Source of the DNA: RGIG3528 sp045629005
GTDB taxonomy: Bacteria > Bacillota > Clostridia > Lachnospirales > Lachnospiraceae
Length of the DNA: 64,000 nucleotides
Assembly (NCBI GenBank): GCA_045629005.1
Contig: JAZQQJ010000030.1
Coordinates: 1-64,000 of the forward strand
Direction of reading: 5' to 3'
Positions 8,969 through 17,399 of the stretch are shown one piece after another (the first letter of the stretch is position 1; each line of letters begins with the position of its first letter). The notes beneath the pieces were generated by a model that was given only the letters and a program-made list of their open reading frames with translations, made no database searches and was not told where the DNA came from. Made by a program: the position numbers and the translations under genes.

Positions 8969-9840
8969 TTCAGGCCGATGGCCTTGTGAAAATCTATAAA
9001 TCAAAAGAAACCGAAGTACTTGCACTGCAGGGACTTGATCTGACGGTTGAAAAGGGCGAACTTACGGCGATTATCGGCAACAGCGGCTCGGGAAAGACCA
9101 CATTCCTCAACATGATCGGAGGCCTGGACAGACCAAGCGCGGGAAAGCTTTTTGTAGACGGAAAAAACCTTTTTACAATGAACACGCATGACCTTGTGCT
9201 CTATAAAAGGGATACGGTGGGCTTTGTATGGCAAAATAATGCGAGAAACCTTCTGCCTCATCTTTCCGTTCTTGAAAACATTATGTTTCCCATGCAGCTC
9301 ACAAGTGAAGGCAAGCGTAAACAACGCGCGTTGGAGCTTCTTGAAAGAGTGGGGCTTTCGGAAAAGAAAAAGAGCAGAATGAACATGCTTTCGGGCGGCG
9401 AACAGCAGAGAGTGGCCATTGCCATTGCACTTGCGAATTCACCGAAGCTTCTGCTTGCGGATGAGCCGACAGGAAATGTCGACCGAAACACTGCAAATAT
9501 GATATTTGACATTTTTACCGAGCTTAATTCCGAAGGGCAGACAATACTTATTGTTACGCATGATACTGAGCTTTCAAAGAAGGTTCGGCGTGTTGTGGCC
9601 ATTCGTGACGGCAAGATTTCCAGCGAAAGACTTCTTCGTGAAAACTATGCGGACAGATTAAAGGAAGCAAACATTGACTGGAGACACGAAGACACACAGG
9701 AAGAGTTCGCCATTCTTGATAAAGCGGGACGTGTACAGATTCCTAAGGAAATTCTTACGGACCTCAATATTACAGGCAACAAGGTGCGTATTGAACAGGC
9801 TGAGGGAAAAGTAATAATAAGCAATCCGGAAAAACAGTGA
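8956..9840 (+). CDS. ABC transporter ATP-binding protein with C-terminal AbrB-like domain
   Basis: 294-residue ATPase, about 60 residues longer than its partner. The ABC core is complete: Walker A GNSGSGKTT (41-49), Q-loop VWQNNARNLLPHLSV, signature LSGGEQQR (about 143), Walker B LLLADEPTGNVD and His in VTHDT. After residue about 245 comes an extra domain with ILDKAGRVQIPKEI...LNI...VRIEQAEGKVII. This has the spacing and residues of a SpoVT/AbrB swapped-hairpin domain (D-x-x-GR-x-x-IPKE). AbrB folds usually dimerise and bind DNA; here the tail could dimerise the ATPase or link transport to regulation, which is inference. Only 7 bp separate it from the GH115 gene, so they are probably co-transcribed. 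Confidence 0.9.
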   Translation: MEAMIQADGLVKIYKSKETEVLALQGLDLTVEKGELTAIIGNSGSGKTTFLNMIGGLDRPSAGKLFVDGKNLFTMNTHDLVLYKRDTVGFVWQNNARNLLPHLSVLENIMFPMQLTSEGKRKQRALELLERVGLSEKKKSRMNMLSGGEQQRVAIAIALANSPKLLLADEPTGNVDRNTANMIFDIFTELNSEGQTILIVTHDTELSKKVRRVVAIRDGKISSERLLRENYADRLKEANIDWRHEDTQEEFAILDKAGRVQIPKEILTDLNITGNKVRIEQAEGKVIISNPEKQ

Positions 9841-9847
9841 GGAAACA

Positions 9848-12800
9848 ATGGAACTTACAAGACTTGACAATGTATGTATTCTTCTGAGAAAAGAAGAGAG
9901 CGAGGCCGTTAAAATCGCAGCTCTTAATCTTGCAGAGGATATAAGAGATGTAATAGGCTGCAATGTGGCAGTAGAGGATACGGTGAAGCATGTCGCAGGG
10001 GATGATGCGGATAAGGTTATCGTTATCGAAACAGACGCTGATGTGAGTGCTCATAAAGAGTATTATCGTATGTTTCAAAAAAACAGCCGCTATTACATTA
10101 CCGGTTCTGACCGAAGAGGCACTGTATATGGCATATATACGTTGTCAGAGATGCTTGGTGTATCTCCCTGGCATTTCTTTGCTGACGTGCCGAAGAAGAA
10201 ACGCGACAAATTTGCATTCCCGAAGGAAATGATTGAAGACTTTCCTGACGTGGAGTACAGAGGCATTTTTATAAATGATGAAGAAGAGCTTGAACACTGG
10301 GTTCAGACGTACATGGGTGAGAAAACCATTGGCGTGAAAACCTACGAAAAAGTGTTCGAGCTTTTATTGCGCCTGAAAATGAACTATATCTGGCCTGCCA
10401 TGCATGTCAATTCATTTAATATTGTGAAGGAAAACGGTGCGCTTGCTGACAGAATGGGCATTGTTGTCGGCACCTCACACTGTGATATGCTTATGCGAAG
10501 CAATAACAGGGAGTGGAAGCCCTGGCTTGAAAAGAAAGGCTACACCGATGTGAAATATGACTTTTCCATTCCAGGCAGAAACCGCGAAATACTTACGGAG
10601 TACTGGCGTGAAAGTGTTGAGCAGAACAAGGATTTTGAAGTGAGCTACACACTTGGAATGCGTGGCGTTCATGACTCCGGCTTTAATGTTGAATCACTGA
10701 AAAATCTATCCGGAAAGGAACTGCTTGACGCAAAAATCAAGCTACTCGAGGAAGTAATTGAAGTACAGCAGAATCTTCTTAAGGAAGGCCTTAACAAGGA
10801 CACGATGAAAATTTTTGTGCCCTACAAAGAAGTGCTCGTTCTTTACGATAACGGGCTTAAAGTACCTGAGGATCTTACACTTATCTGGGTTAATGATAAC
10901 TACGGCTATGTACGTCGTTATCCGAATGAGGCTGAGCGAAAAAGAAAAGGCGGGAACGGTCTGTATTACCATAACTCATATTGGGCACCCGCAGGAAATT
11001 CGTACATGTTCATAAATTCCATTCCGCTTGCACACACGAAGAATGAGCTTGAAAAGGCCTATGCTGAAGGAATACAAAAGCTTTGGGTGACAAACTTCGG
11101 TGCGATGAAGCCACTGGAAATGCAGATGCATTTCTTTGCCGACCTTGCATGGGAAGGCGGCCGAGGAAACGGAACAAAAACCGGTGACGTTGATAAATGG
11201 ACTGAAGCCTGGCTTAAAAAGACGTTTACGGGACTTGATGCGGAAAAGCTCGGAAAGTACCTGAATGACTTTGACAGGCTTACAAACGTCAGAAAAATCG
11301 AACATCTTGAAGCTGACGCATTTTCACTTACTTCTTATGGTGATGAAGGGGCATACAGGCTTCAAAGATATAAGGAAATGTTTGATTATGCAAACGAGGC
11401 ATATCGGAAACTGCCTGATAATGAGAAGGACGCATTTTTCCAGCTTGTTCTTATGAAGATTCATGCGGCCTATTATTCGAATGCAATGTTCTACTATGCG
11501 GACAGAAGCAACCTTTGCATGAAACAGGGAAAAGGACCCGCAGCACTGGAATATACTGAACTCTCTCTGAAATTTGATAAGCTCAGAAGACAGATGCTTT
11601 ACTATTACAATCACATTATGTCGGGCGGAAAATGGAACAACATCCTTACTCCGGAGGATTTCCCACCGCCCAGAACAGCAATGTTTCCTCCATGCATGCC
11701 GCCTCTTTTTACCGAGAAAAAAGGCCTTTCCGTAAGCACCTGGGGTGGAAAAGCATCACTTGAGTTTACAAATGATATGGCTAAATGGATTGACATCGGA
11801 AATACCGGTGAAGGAGAACTGAAGTACGAGATTAACGCCCCCGACTGGGCAATACTTTCAAAAACCTGCGGCCTTGTAAAAACAGAAGAACGCATTCTTG
11901 TAAGCGTAAAAGCAAACGCAGATGTGAGTGGATTTATTACCATTACTGCGCCCGAAACAGCCGAAAGCCAGCGTATATTCGTAAGCTGTAAAACGAACCA
12001 GAAGGGCTTTGACGACAACAGGCTCATTGTTGAGGCAGATGACTTCTCCTGTAAATCTGATGATGCATCCATTGTGTACGGACTTGGTCGTGATCACGGG
12101 AATCTTCTCCAGCTTAACGGCGAAGGCTCGACCGTAAGCTATCGCATTGAGGTCCCTGAAACGGGGGATTATACGTTTGTCATTCATCGTTTTCCGACAT
12201 TAAACTCGGTAGGAAGAATACGTTGCCGGATTGCGATTGATTCGAGAAATCCTTTTATTTACGAAGCACCGACTAACGATGAGCACAAGGCTTCATGGAA
12301 GCATAACGTCCAAAACAACGTGGATGATACTGTAAGTACAGTATTTCCTCTGGATAAAGGCACTCACACAATAACAATACAAGGAATTGACAAGTATTTT
12401 GCCTTCTCGCGGTTCGTTTTCTACTATGGCACTCCGAGAAGAGATGTACTTGCCGCACATTGCTATGCAACGCCTCTTCCTGAGACATTTGATATGGAAG
12501 CCTTTTCAAAGGTCTTTTACACCGATTTTGAACTGCCGCACCGAAAGGAAGTGTTTGCGGTACGAGGCGTTACAGTGGAGAACCTTAACACCGACTATGA
12601 CACTTATGTTGATATGCAGACCGAGCCGGATTTGGATGATTTTTCTGAAAATCACTACAGAACGGCATCACATATTCTTGAATCGGGTGAGAAGGCTTTT
12701 GTTGAAAAAGACGGAATTATCCGCATAGATGCCGCTGCCGCACTCATAAATGCCGGGTTTGCCTCAGTTGAAGGAGAAAACAGGGAACTCGTAACATATT

Positions 12801-13189
12801 GCAACAGCACGTCCTATGAAGGAACAGGTCTTGCACTCTATATACGTGAAAAAGGCGAAGAGTTTGATTTTGACAATGCACCTGTGCTAAAATACATATT
12901 TGAAACAGAAGAAGAAACAACAAAAACACTCTGGATTAAACTTTTCTGGTGGAATTGGGACAGAGAAGGCTTTGCACTTACCATTGACGGAAAAGATTAC
13001 ACGAAAAAAGATTTCCTAAAACCCGGACCGGGTTACTTTTCATCGGAAAACACATGGAGAAACGTTCCGATAATCGATATTAACCTGAAACCCGGACGGC
13101 ATGAGCTTAAGCTTCACCTTATTTCAAGAGAGATGCGTGTAGACAGGCTTGTATTTGCGGATAGAAATGGAGAGTTAGCATGGAACTGA
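9848..13189 (+). CDS. Glycoside hydrolase family 115 alpha-glucuronidase
   Basis: GH115 enzymes remove (4-O-methyl)glucuronic acid from internal or terminal xylose residues of glucuronoxylan. Characteristic regions are visible: DVEYRGIFINDEEELEHW (about 137-155), LLLRLKMNYIWPAMH (about 180), GTSHCDMLMRSN, the NDNYGYVRRYPNEAER stretch (about 350) and the NGLYYHNSYWAP segment. The 1113-residue length includes a C-terminal beta-sandwich region (from about 750) of the type found in this family. There is no signal peptide, so it should act in the cytoplasm on imported oligosaccharides. The start at 9848 has GTGAGGA just upstream. The next gene overlaps its end by 10 bp. It may serve xylan or glucuronic-acid-decorated rhamnogalacturonan; the sequence does not decide. 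Confidence 0.88.
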   Translation: MELTRLDNVCILLRKEESEAVKIAALNLAEDIRDVIGCNVAVEDTVKHVAGDDADKVIVIETDADVSAHKEYYRMFQKNSRYYITGSDRRGTVYGIYTLSEMLGVSPWHFFADVPKKKRDKFAFPKEMIEDFPDVEYRGIFINDEEELEHWVQTYMGEKTIGVKTYEKVFELLLRLKMNYIWPAMHVNSFNIVKENGALADRMGIVVGTSHCDMLMRSNNREWKPWLEKKGYTDVKYDFSIPGRNREILTEYWRESVEQNKDFEVSYTLGMRGVHDSGFNVESLKNLSGKELLDAKIKLLEEVIEVQQNLLKEGLNKDTMKIFVPYKEVLVLYDNGLKVPEDLTLIWVNDNYGYVRRYPNEAERKRKGGNGLYYHNSYWAPAGNSYMFINSIPLAHTKNELEKAYAEGIQKLWVTNFGAMKPLEMQMHFFADLAWEGGRGNGTKTGDVDKWTEAWLKKTFTGLDAEKLGKYLNDFDRLTNVRKIEHLEADAFSLTSYGDEGAYRLQRYKEMFDYANEAYRKLPDNEKDAFFQLVLMKIHAAYYSNAMFYYADRSNLCMKQGKGPAALEYTELSLKFDKLRRQMLYYYNHIMSGGKWNNILTPEDFPPPRTAMFPPCMPPLFTEKKGLSVSTWGGKASLEFTNDMAKWIDIGNTGEGELKYEINAPDWAILSKTCGLVKTEERILVSVKANADVSGFITITAPETAESQRIFVSCKTNQKGFDDNRLIVEADDFSCKSDDASIVYGLGRDHGNLLQLNGEGSTVSYRIEVPETGDYTFVIHRFPTLNSVGRIRCRIAIDSRNPFIYEAPTNDEHKASWKHNVQNNVDDTVSTVFPLDKGTHTITIQGIDKYFAFSRFVFYYGTPRRDVLAAHCYATPLPETFDMEAFSKVFYTDFELPHRKEVFAVRGVTVENLNTDYDTYVDMQTEPDLDDFSENHYRTASHILESGEKAFVEKDGIIRIDAAAALINAGFASVEGENRELVTYCNSTSYEGTGLALYIREKGEEFDFDNAPVLKYIFETEEETTKTLWIKLFWWNWDREGFALTIDGKDYTKKDFLKPGPGYFSSENTWRNVPIIDINLKPGRHELKLHLISREMRVDRLVFADRNGELAWN

Positions 13190-13848
13190 TTTATGAAAAT
13201 GCACTTGCATGTGAAGATGATGTTAAGAGCTTTGTTCTTGAAGGATCGGCAAAAATATCTTTCCCTGAGGGATGCCTTCGCCTTGAAAATGCACTGAGTG
13301 CGGAACAGGGACAGAAAGCAAATTACGTATATTGGTGCGACAGGGACTTCCCTGACAACATCGTTATCACATGGGATTTTAAGCCTTTGAAGGACCCGGG
13401 GCTTGCCATCCTTTTCTTTGCAGCAAAGGGAAGAAACGGAGAGGACCTCTTTGACTCATCTCTTCAGAAACGTACCGGAGAGTACCCTTTGTACCATCAC
13501 GGTGACATAAATGCCTTTCATGTATCTTACTTTCGAAGAAAAGAGCCTGATGAAAGACAGTTTCATACGTGTAACCTCAGAAAAAGCTACGGCTTTAACC
13601 TTGTGACACAAGGTGCCGATCCCATTCCCGATGCCTGCGATGCGGTGGATTTTTACCATCTTAAGCTTGTCAAAACAACAAAACGAGTGGAATTCTACGT
13701 AAACGACCTCATGTCCTTCGCTTACGACGATGACGGAGAAACATACGGAGACTGCCTCCGGGACGGTAAAATCGGCTTCCGCCAGCTTGCACCCATGATT
13801 GGAGAGTATAGGAATCTTCGGGTGTGGAAGAATACTGAGGAGAACTGA
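13180..13848 (+). CDS. DUF1961 family protein (YesU-like)
   Basis: 222-residue protein of the DUF1961 family; B. subtilis YesU in the rhamnogalacturonan locus is the best-known relative, with no established activity. The sequence has the concanavalin/jelly-roll look of the family: WCDRDFPDNIVITWDFKP, an HHGDINAFHVSYFRR segment with NLRKSYGF, and the terminal MIGEYRNLRVWK strand, which resemble sugar-binding or lyase-like folds. There is no signal peptide. It overlaps the GH115 gene by 10 bp, which suggests the two proteins act on the same substrate. Its stop lies 1 base before the M28 peptidase start. The family call is based on motif memory and context. Confidence 0.75.
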   Translation: MELIYENALACEDDVKSFVLEGSAKISFPEGCLRLENALSAEQGQKANYVYWCDRDFPDNIVITWDFKPLKDPGLAILFFAAKGRNGEDLFDSSLQKRTGEYPLYHHGDINAFHVSYFRRKEPDERQFHTCNLRKSYGFNLVTQGADPIPDACDAVDFYHLKLVKTTKRVEFYVNDLMSFAYDDDGETYGDCLRDGKIGFRQLAPMIGEYRNLRVWKNTEEN

Positions 13849-13849
13849 A

Positions 13850-14989
13850 ATGAAAAAAATACTTTGCGCTATTATAGTTTGCTTTATGTTAGTCGGGCTG
13901 TGTGCATGTTCATCAAAGCAGGGGCAAATCAATCTTCCGGCCTTTCAGCATACGGAGGGTGAAACAACATCCGAACTTGCGATGAGCTATCTTGAGTACA
14001 TCGGTACAAATCTTATCGACAGAAGGTTTGACAAAAACTTAAGCAATCATGACGCTGCTGTTGAATTTATTATTTCCGAACTCAAGAAAGCGGGATATTC
14101 GGACGAGCAGATAACATCCGAAAAGGTTGAGTCGGACTACAAGGGCGCTATTGTTCAAAATATAATTCTTTCGGTAAAGGGCAAAAGCAGTGAACAGCAG
14201 ATAATCGTCGGTGCCCACTACGACGGAGATGGTGCAGGGGACAACGGTTCCGGCATTGCACTCCTTTTGGCGGCCGCCGTGAATCTTTCGAAAAATGTTC
14301 CGGACTATGATGTGCAATACGTTTTTTTCGACGCTGAAGAAATCGGAATGGTGGGTTCGGAAACATATGCAAACCGAATGACTGACGAAGAAATCGCCAA
14401 GACCGTATATATGATAAATATGGATGCTATCAGCTTTGGAGATTATTGTAATGTTTACGGCGGAATGACTGACCCCAAAACGGGAAAGGTCAATAACACG
14501 GAAGCATATGCATATGCGTGTGAAAAAGCACGTGAGCTTGGCATCAAAGTATATGAAACAAAGGACCTTGACGGGTATTTCAAAGAGCACGGGACAGGCC
14601 CTCAGATAGAAGATAATACAATCTATACAAACCCATGGACAAAAGAAAACTCCTCGCTGGAGTTCGGAGGAAAACCATGGTTCCAGGATTATTCACCGTC
14701 AACAATTCCTGCCTCAGACCATCTTTACTTTGCCGAAAAAGGAATTCCATACATTTATTTTGAAGCAACGAACTGGTTTGCAAAAGGAGACGGCGGAAAT
14801 GAAGCATATTCCGGATACTACGAAACGTACGACATTTCAGTAGGTGACAATGGAATGTTTATGAATACAAAATACGATACACTTGAGAACTTAAAAACAA
14901 TCTTCCCCGGAAGAGCGGAGAAGCACTTTGAAGTTTTCGCATTGTTGCTTGAAAAGCTTATAATGAATCCGATGAAAAAACAGGGGTAA
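13850..14989 (+). CDS. M28-family zinc aminopeptidase lipoprotein
   Basis: Extracytoplasmic metallopeptidase of family M28 (379 residues). The start at 13850 is chosen because AGGAGAAC lies just upstream and it gives a clean lipoprotein signal MKKILCAIIVCFMLVGLCAC. The two-metal site is visible: HYDGDGAGDNGSG (first His and Asp), FDAEEIGMVGS (Glu pair), MINMDAISF (Asp), and the late His in ASDHLYFAEKGIPYIYFE. It removes N-terminal residues from peptides at the cell surface. Its place in an operon with an exporter and a GH115 glucuronidase is odd; a role in processing an exported peptide is possible but speculative. The TAA stop forms the first bases of the duplicated leader that precedes the next gene. 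Confidence 0.87.
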   Translation: MKKILCAIIVCFMLVGLCACSSKQGQINLPAFQHTEGETTSELAMSYLEYIGTNLIDRRFDKNLSNHDAAVEFIISELKKAGYSDEQITSEKVESDYKGAIVQNIILSVKGKSSEQQIIVGAHYDGDGAGDNGSGIALLLAAAVNLSKNVPDYDVQYVFFDAEEIGMVGSETYANRMTDEEIAKTVYMINMDAISFGDYCNVYGGMTDPKTGKVNNTEAYAYACEKARELGIKVYETKDLDGYFKEHGTGPQIEDNTIYTNPWTKENSSLEFGGKPWFQDYSPSTIPASDHLYFAEKGIPYIYFEATNWFAKGDGGNEAYSGYYETYDISVGDNGMFMNTKYDTLENLKTIFPGRAEKHFEVFALLLEKLIMNPMKKQG

Positions 14990-15044
14990 TTTTTTCAAAA
15001 ATGTGCTAAACTGATTCATATCATAAAAAGGAGAAAAGGTATGA
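14989..15044 (+). repeat. 56-bp duplicated leader, copy A (promoter/RBS)
   Basis: This stretch and 16480-16535 are identical in 55 of 56 positions; the only change is C versus A at 15011. The repeat contains an extended -10 element (TGC followed by TAAACT in copy A and TAAAAT in copy B), the ribosome site AAGGAGAAAAGG and the start codon ATGA. Each copy precedes one of the paralogous six-TM membrane proteins. Confidence 0.9.
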
Positions 15045-15715
15045 ACGGTAATGAGGAGTTTAGTTTCAGAAAGACGGGAATAATTACGCTTGCGGTTATT
15101 TCACTGTTTTTTAGGATTGTCGAGGTTATAAGCAGTTATATCGGATTGAAAATGCTTTCGAGTACAGATGCTTCTTTCGCGACGGTTATTATAAGCTATA
15201 TTTTGCCTATTTTGATTTCAGTTCTTTTTGCTGTTTTTTGTATTATTGCAAACAGAAAGAATGTAGCACTGACAGGAATCCCGATAATTGCTTTTGCTGT
15301 TTGGGAATTGTGTACGTCGGTTTATACGTTGTTTGTTGTTTATGACAATGTTAATACCAGTGTGCCGGCTACACTTTTAAATTTTATTCCGACGGTTGTC
15401 AGAGTGATTCTGCTGATTCTTTTTGCAGTGTTTTACATGCTTGCTGTTACAAACAAGTTTAAAGGCGAAAATACCGGAAAGAAGCTTACTTTGATTTTCG
15501 GTATTATTCTGATTGCTATTTCGATTATCGGTACGCTTGTTTCCGTATATTCGTATTTCTCAATGTTAATCAGCCCGAATATCGTTGGCACAAATTGGAA
15601 GGTTTACTACGGAAGCTCACTTGTCATGGCTTTATGCGACTTTATGTTCAGGCTGTTTATGTATTTCGCAATGATTTTCCTTGTAGCTAATGTTGCAAAG
15701 GAAATCGAAGAATGA
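15041..15715 (+). CDS. Six-TM membrane protein, paralog 1
   Basis: Unrecognised integral membrane protein of 224 residues with about six hydrophobic segments (roughly 12-33, 46-70, 76-100, 110-135, 147-170, 190-215). It shares with the next two genes the pattern LPI-x-ISVLFAVFCIIANRKN-x-ALTGIP after TM2, FAVFYMLAVTNKF after TM4, and an MYFAMIFLVAN-like last helix, so the three are clearly homologous. The start follows the excellent AAGGAGAAAAGG site in leader copy A. No catalytic motif is visible. It could be a small stress, bacteriocin-immunity-like or signalling membrane protein; nothing here decides. Confidence 0.8.
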   Translation: MNGNEEFSFRKTGIITLAVISLFFRIVEVISSYIGLKMLSSTDASFATVIISYILPILISVLFAVFCIIANRKNVALTGIPIIAFAVWELCTSVYTLFVVYDNVNTSVPATLLNFIPTVVRVILLILFAVFYMLAVTNKFKGENTGKKLTLIFGIILIAISIIGTLVSVYSYFSMLISPNIVGTNWKVYYGSSLVMALCDFMFRLFMYFAMIFLVANVAKEIEE

Positions 15716-15742
15716 GTATTTTCGGTAGAGTGGAGAAATGAT

Positions 15743-16441
15743 ATGAATGATGGCGAAAAAATGAATTCCAAGCAAATCGGAATAGTTATTCTTGCTTTTG
15801 CTTCGCTGGCATTCAGTATTGCGATGACTGTAAGTGATTATATTGGATTTGCTATCCTTTGCGGGGGACCGGAAATTCCCGATTGGATATCCTTTATTTT
15901 TAGTTTCCTTTTGCCTATTGTGTCGGCATTTCTGTTTGTATATTTTTGTACAATCGCAAATGAGAAGAATATGGTGCTGACGGGCATACCGATGGCATGC
16001 ATAACTCTTTCCGATTTGATTTTTTCGATTGTTGCAATGGTGGGACGTTATATCGGGGAAGAAACACCTTCAACATATGTACAGACATGGGATGTGGCTA
16101 CGATATCAGGTTATATTCTGGCAATTTTGTTTTTAGTATTTTACATATCTACGATTGCTAACAAGTTTTATGAAGAAAAGATGGGAAAAACTGATTTGAT
16201 TGTTATTTCCTTTTTTCTGTTTGGCTTAGAGTTTTTTGGATTCCTCGAGTCTCTTGAATCTGATATAACGCTCATAAACAAAGAGTATTTCGCCGATTCA
16301 TATTTACATGGGTACTTTGTTACCTGTGCTTATGGGGACACCTTTGAATTCATATTCCATATGCTTATGTATATTGCGATGCTGTTGCTTGTAAAAAATA
16401 AACCTGCAAAAAAGTATACGAGTGCAGCGACCGTTGAGTAA
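15743..16441 (+). CDS. Six-TM membrane protein, paralog 2
   Basis: 232-residue homolog of the preceding protein (LLPIVSAFLFVYFCTIANEKNMVLTGIPMA, FLVFYISTIANKFYEEKMGKTD, FHMLMYIAMLLLVKN). It starts 27 bp after paralog 1 with GTGGAG upstream and no copy of the 56-bp leader, so it is probably translated from the paralog 1 transcript. The sequence has diverged more than paralogs 1 and 3 have from each other, including a different TM5-TM6 loop. Function unknown. Confidence 0.78.
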   Translation: MNDGEKMNSKQIGIVILAFASLAFSIAMTVSDYIGFAILCGGPEIPDWISFIFSFLLPIVSAFLFVYFCTIANEKNMVLTGIPMACITLSDLIFSIVAMVGRYIGEETPSTYVQTWDVATISGYILAILFLVFYISTIANKFYEEKMGKTDLIVISFFLFGLEFFGFLESLESDITLINKEYFADSYLHGYFVTCAYGDTFEFIFHMLMYIAMLLLVKNKPAKKYTSAATVE

Positions 16442-16479
16442 CCGAACAGGCATATGCCGCGTACTTAGTTTAACATGAA

Positions 16480-16535
16480 ATTTTTTCAAAAATGTGCTAA
16501 AATGATTCATATCATAAAAAGGAGAAAAGGTATGA
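16480..16535 (+). repeat. 56-bp duplicated leader, copy B (promoter/RBS)
   Basis: Second copy of the leader at 14989-15044, with one mismatch. It starts 38 bp after paralog 2 and ends at the start of paralog 3. It carries the better -10, TGCTAAAAT. Its conservation relative to the diverged coding sequences suggests recent copying or selection on the leader. Confidence 0.9.
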
Positions 16536-17215
16536 GTGACAAAGAGCAAATGAGTGTTAAAAAGAGTGTAATGATTTGGCTTGCGGGTATTTCGCTTTTG
16601 TTTGTGATTGCAACGAGGATAATTACTCTGACGTCGGTTGCCGTTCTTCAGGGAAATTCTGAAGATGTGATGACATTGGGGACATCGTTCGGCTTCATTT
16701 CTCCGGTTATTATTTCAATTCTTTTTCTTGTTTTCTGCTGTATCGCTAATAATAAAAATCTGGCACTGACAGGACTTCCGCTGATAATCCAAGTTGTTTT
16801 CAGCGTAGCTTCTTCTGTTTACTCCATGGTAATCACCTTCGGAATAGTAGGAGCAGACTATGCAGGCTATGCAAGTGTGGTGAATTACGCTTCATTAATC
16901 CTCAATTTGATTTTAAGTGTTGTTTTCGCAGTATTTTATATTCTTACAGTATCAGGTAAGCTTCAAAATGGAAGTACCGGAAAAGTTGTTACATTTGTTT
17001 TTGCGACGATAAAAATCGCCATTTCACTTATTTCAACTTTGCTTTTTGTATTTGCTTTTTCAGCAACGATTTTTTCTCCAAGAATAACGCAATACTATCT
17101 TTTTCAAATTGCTTCGCAAGTATGTGATTTGACAGCCAGTGTTCTTTACTACTCTGCGATGCTATACGCAGTGGCTAAGTACAAAAAAGACGTTACATCT
17201 GATTCGGTTCAATAG
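16532..17215 (+). CDS. Six-TM membrane protein, paralog 3
   Basis: 227-residue homolog of the two preceding proteins (ISPVIISILFLVFCCIANNKNLALTGLP, VVFAVFYILTVSGKLQNGSTGK, SVLYYSAMLYAVAKYKKD). The ATG at 16532 is chosen over an upstream in-frame ATG at 16475 because the latter would translate the duplicated leader itself and has no ribosome site, whereas 16532 is preceded by AAGGAGAAAAGG. Directly behind it is a decayed piece of a fourth copy. Function unknown. Confidence 0.8.
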   Translation: MSDKEQMSVKKSVMIWLAGISLLFVIATRIITLTSVAVLQGNSEDVMTLGTSFGFISPVIISILFLVFCCIANNKNLALTGLPLIIQVVFSVASSVYSMVITFGIVGADYAGYASVVNYASLILNLILSVVFAVFYILTVSGKLQNGSTGKVVTFVFATIKIAISLISTLLFVFAFSATIFSPRITQYYLFQIASQVCDLTASVLYYSAMLYAVAKYKKDVTSDSVQ

Positions 17216-17217
17216 CG

Positions 17218-17343
17218 GATGCAGCCACTATGGCTCAGGTTTTTTGCCAGGCACTGTCCTCATTGTTTATGTATTCCGCAATGCTTTATCCGATAATTAT
17301 GTTCAGAAAGAAACACTCCTACACTGAAAAAAATGACAGATAA
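17218..17343 (+). pseudogene. Decayed C-terminal fragment of a fourth membrane-protein paralog
   Basis: Reading from 17218 in frame gives about 41 codons ending at TAA 17341-17343. It contains QALSSLFMYSAMLYPIIMFRKK, which aligns with the last transmembrane helix and basic tail of the three upstream paralogs (LFMYFAMIFLV, LMYIAMLLLVKN, LYYSAMLYAVAKYKK). There is no start codon in a proper context and the first five helices are missing. It is best read as the remnant of a deleted fourth copy. Confidence 0.65.
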
Positions 17344-17347
17344 AATC

Positions 17348-17387
17348 AAAAGGATCCCCGATACGCTATACGGAGATCCTTTTTTTA
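17348..17387 (+). terminator. Rho-independent terminator after the membrane-protein cluster
   Basis: Stem AAAAGGATC (17348-17356) plus CCG (17358-17360) pairs with CGG (17371-17373) plus GATCCTTTT (17375-17383), around a 10-base loop, and is followed by a T-run. It ends transcription just before the large palindrome. Confidence 0.8.
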
Positions 17388-17399
17388 TACACAATTATC

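Noticed and set aside
2620..9840. Macrolide-resistance (MacAB) assignment for the exporter
   Set aside because: The architecture is MacAB-like but the FtsX/MacB family exports many substrates. Nothing in the sequence points to macrolides.
16475..16531. N-terminal extension of membrane paralog 3 from an ATG at 16475
   Set aside because: It would translate the duplicated promoter/leader sequence and has no ribosome site, whereas the ATG at 16532 has a strong one and matches paralog 1.
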